64,000 nucleotides of DNA from Carallia brachiata (Eukaryota > Streptophyta > Magnoliopsida > Malpighiales > Rhizophoraceae), in contig JADCRB010000071.1 of assembly GCA_021464245.1 (NCBI GenBank), positions 372,001 to 436,000 of the forward strand. Direction: 5' to 3'. A program made the position numbers and the translations under genes. The notes under the pieces are model-generated. The model was given only the letters and a program-made list of their open reading frames with translations, had not been told where the DNA came from and searched no databases. The first letter of the stretch is position 1; each line of letters starts with the position of its first letter. Of this stretch, positions 61,760-64,000 are shown piece by piece.

Positions 61760-64000
61760 ATGGAAAATAATCACAAGGAAAATGAGGCAGAGAAGGAGGA
61801 GGTTGAAGAAGAGGAGGAAGAGGTGGAGGTAGGGTCTAGCTTGACCCTCGAAAGGGTAGCTGCAGCTAAGCTTTACATTGAGAACCACTACAAGTCTCAT
61901 ATGAAGCACATCCAACAACGTCAACAAAGGTCTCTCTTTCTCTCTCTTTGTACACATACCGACATACAGACGCGCATGTATCAATGATGTAATAGTTTTT
62001 CCTTTGTCGAATCACATTTGGGATTTTTGCTTGTGTGCATGTTATTTGTAACGCCTTTGTCATTTTGTTGTATCATTTAATTCAAACAGGACTCATGGGT
62101 TTTTAATTTCCTTGTCTTTTGGTCCCCCAAGAGGCCTCACTTTTTTATAATTTTTGATGATGGCTTTGATTTATAGAGATAAACAAGGATATGAGGGAAT
62201 GAATTTTCTTATTTTGCTATTGATCAAACCTTATTTTGGGGTTCTGAAAACTTTTGCATCGGTAATATTGCCTATCCCCTCTCCCCCAAGTTTCTTTTCC
62301 TTTTCTGTTTCCCCGTTTTCGCTTCTTCCAAACACAATGTTAGCAATCTTTGATATTGCGTGCAACCGGCGTAAATGAAGAGTTATTTCCATGAATAACT
62401 TTGAAGTTCCTTTGAATTTTTCGATACCCCAAGTATCAAGTTTAATATCCTCACACAATCGTGCTTAAATTCAACTTATCAACATTTGATAGATATTTAA
62501 TTGGATTCCATTGACCTTACACAACACACGCATTCCATTGTACATGTGTGTGCTTGCCCACAAATAGCATTCATGTATTGGGCATTGATAATTGTGTGAT
62601 GGCAACTAGTGTCTTGCATCTTGGATGACCATGGGCATTTTCCTGCAATTATTTTCAACATGGACTTATCAATTGCAGGCGTTTAGAGCTTGAAAAGAAA
62701 TTGGCATTTTCCCAGGTTCCTGAAGAGGAACAAATCAATTTGCTGAAGGATTTGGAGCGCAAGGAGTCAGAATTTATGCGACTTAAAAGGCACAAAATTT
62801 GCGTTGATGACTTTGACCTTTTGACCATCATAGGGAGGGGGGCTTTTGGTGAGGTTAGATTTATACACTCACTGGCCTTCTTTAACATGTTTGTTCATTA
62901 ACATTCCAATACACAACATATGCGTTTTGTTCATGAATAGGTTGCTGCAAATTATTGTTATCGTGTATAACAAGAACCTATGACATGTGGTAGGTTGCCA
63001 TATCCAAGCTTTAATTGGGATAGAGCAAAGAGTTCATTTTTGTGGAGGCAAAATATGTGGTTCTAAACATCTTGTTAGTGGAACTTATTGTATTTATCGA
63101 CTTTAAACCTTATCCTCTCTTAGGGTTCTTGGCAAACATGCATGCTTTGGTATCTTAGGTCTTTTTTTTTTTTTTTGGATTATCTTAATATGGGATAATG
63201 ACTATGGAAGAAGTTGGGGGTAAGCGTGTTCTAGGAAAAAAAAATTAGTAGAGAAAGTGCAGATTGGTGGGATTTTTTAGGACCTTTAGTAAATGATACA
63301 TAGTATTTGGTGAATAAATCTTGGATTGATCATGTAGTTAAGTTTTGTTGATTTGCCTGTTCTATTCTATTAATGATTTGTACTCTACTTCTTTCTTTCA
63401 TTCCCTTTTCTTTTCTTTTTCTATCCTCACAATAGAATTCTAGTTGTTATCTCTAAATAAATAAACCATTGAAATGGTAGATTTCTAATCGTCACCTCTT
63501 TTGATATGCTTTGCATATCTTGGATTGATTTTTTTTTGTTTCTGGATTTTTAATTTGTATTTTGTTGTTAAAGTCACTATGATGCTTATTTAATATTAAT
63601 TTACAGGTTAGATTATGTAAGGAGAAAAAGTCAGGCAACATCTATGCTATGAAAAAGTTGAGAAAGTCAGAAATGCTTATCCGAGGGCAGGTAAGATTTG
63701 AGATTTTGGGACTGAACTTTTATGACTTTATCACAATTCTAATTACATACTCAAACCTTCTCTCTTACTTGATATAATATCAAATGAAGTAAATTTCTAA
63801 TTGAATTACTGTCACTGTAGCTCTCTGACTGATGTTGAGTGCCTTTCAAGAATACTGCGGGCTGTGTATGCATCTACTTTTGCACAATTTTATCACTTAT
63901 AGTGAATTGTTCCATACAAAGCTTGTGCATAATGATTCATGATTCCTATATAGTTTGGTCCTTCATAATCATTACAAATGTTATGCCTGTCTTTTTTAAT
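61760..64000 (+). CDS. NDR-type AGC serine/threonine kinase, 5' part only (continues past the window)
   Basis: Visible coding exons: 61760-61929, 62679-62853 and 63607-63690. They encode MENNHKENEAEKEEVEEEEE, then a basic N-terminal regulatory helix (LERVAAAKLYIENHYKSHMK...), the S100/MOB-binding-like region LERKESEFMRLKRHKICVDD, and the start of the kinase domain: FDLLTIIGRGAFGEVRLC with the glycine loop and YAMKKLRKSEMLIRGQ with the ATP lysine. Phases agree (2, then 0, then 0). NDR kinases work with MOB cofactors in polarity, growth and pollen development. The ATG at 61760 is preferred; an in-frame GTG 6 nt upstream is not a normal plant start. No further exon is recognisable before 64000, so the rest of the catalytic domain lies outside. 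Confidence 0.9.

Overview
This is a stretch of plant nuclear genome, almost certainly from a core eudicot. It shows many-exon genes with GT..AG introns, AT-rich intergenic DNA, plant-specific families (class XI myosin, U-box receptor-like kinase, CC-NBS-LRR, TRB/SMH Myb-histone protein, chloroplast threonine synthase) and small plant transposable elements. The proteins would fit a rosid, perhaps Sapindales, but the species cannot be fixed from the sequence. Two gene groups recall Arabidopsis microsynteny (from memory): threonine synthase next to VIP3 (chromosome 4), and NMT1 / U-box kinase / glyoxalase (chromosome 5, around At5g57020-57040).

Layout: 1175-4074 (+) glycerophosphocholine acyltransferase; 4863-17833 (-) class XI myosin (XI-K type, 39 coding exons); 17.9-24.1 kb gene-poor AT-rich DNA with a 505-bp inverted-repeat element; 24185-25773 (+) threonine synthase; 26261-28841 (-) VIP3/SKI8 WD40 protein; 30309-32045 (-) L18a-like membrane protein with a SINE-like intron insert; 32.6-36.3 kb intergenic with two TSD-flanked retro-insertions; 36847-38157 (+) NMT1; 39072-41633 (-) telomere-repeat-binding factor; 42024-42324 (+) orphan copy of a U-box kinase first exon; 43159-45862 (+) RPS2-like NLR; 48105-52107 (+) USP/kinase/U-box protein; 53106-54625 (-) plastid-type glyoxalase-fold protein with a hAT-type MITE in an intron; 54.8-58.9 kb intergenic with three foldback elements; 59247-60807 (+) domesticated PIF/Harbinger nuclease-like gene; 61760 to beyond the right edge (+) NDR-type AGC kinase.

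The most important overall observation is a series of small indels that break reading frames in genes that otherwise look conserved: four in threonine synthase and one each in the myosin, the L18a-like gene, the NLR, the U-box kinase and the Harbinger-derived gene. Six of the nine are best explained as loss of one base from a GG or CC pair. Since essential genes are affected and exon phases agree everywhere else, unpolished-assembly error is the leading explanation, ahead of pseudogenisation. The clearest new biology is in the small elements: a hAT MITE with a perfect 8-bp TSD, a Mutator-like foldback with a 9-bp TSD, a SINE-like insert with a perfect 16-bp TSD and A-tail, a LINE-like remnant with a 14-bp TSD, and duplicated promoter/exon-1 copies that bracket the NLR. 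I found no operon-like or CRISPR-like system.
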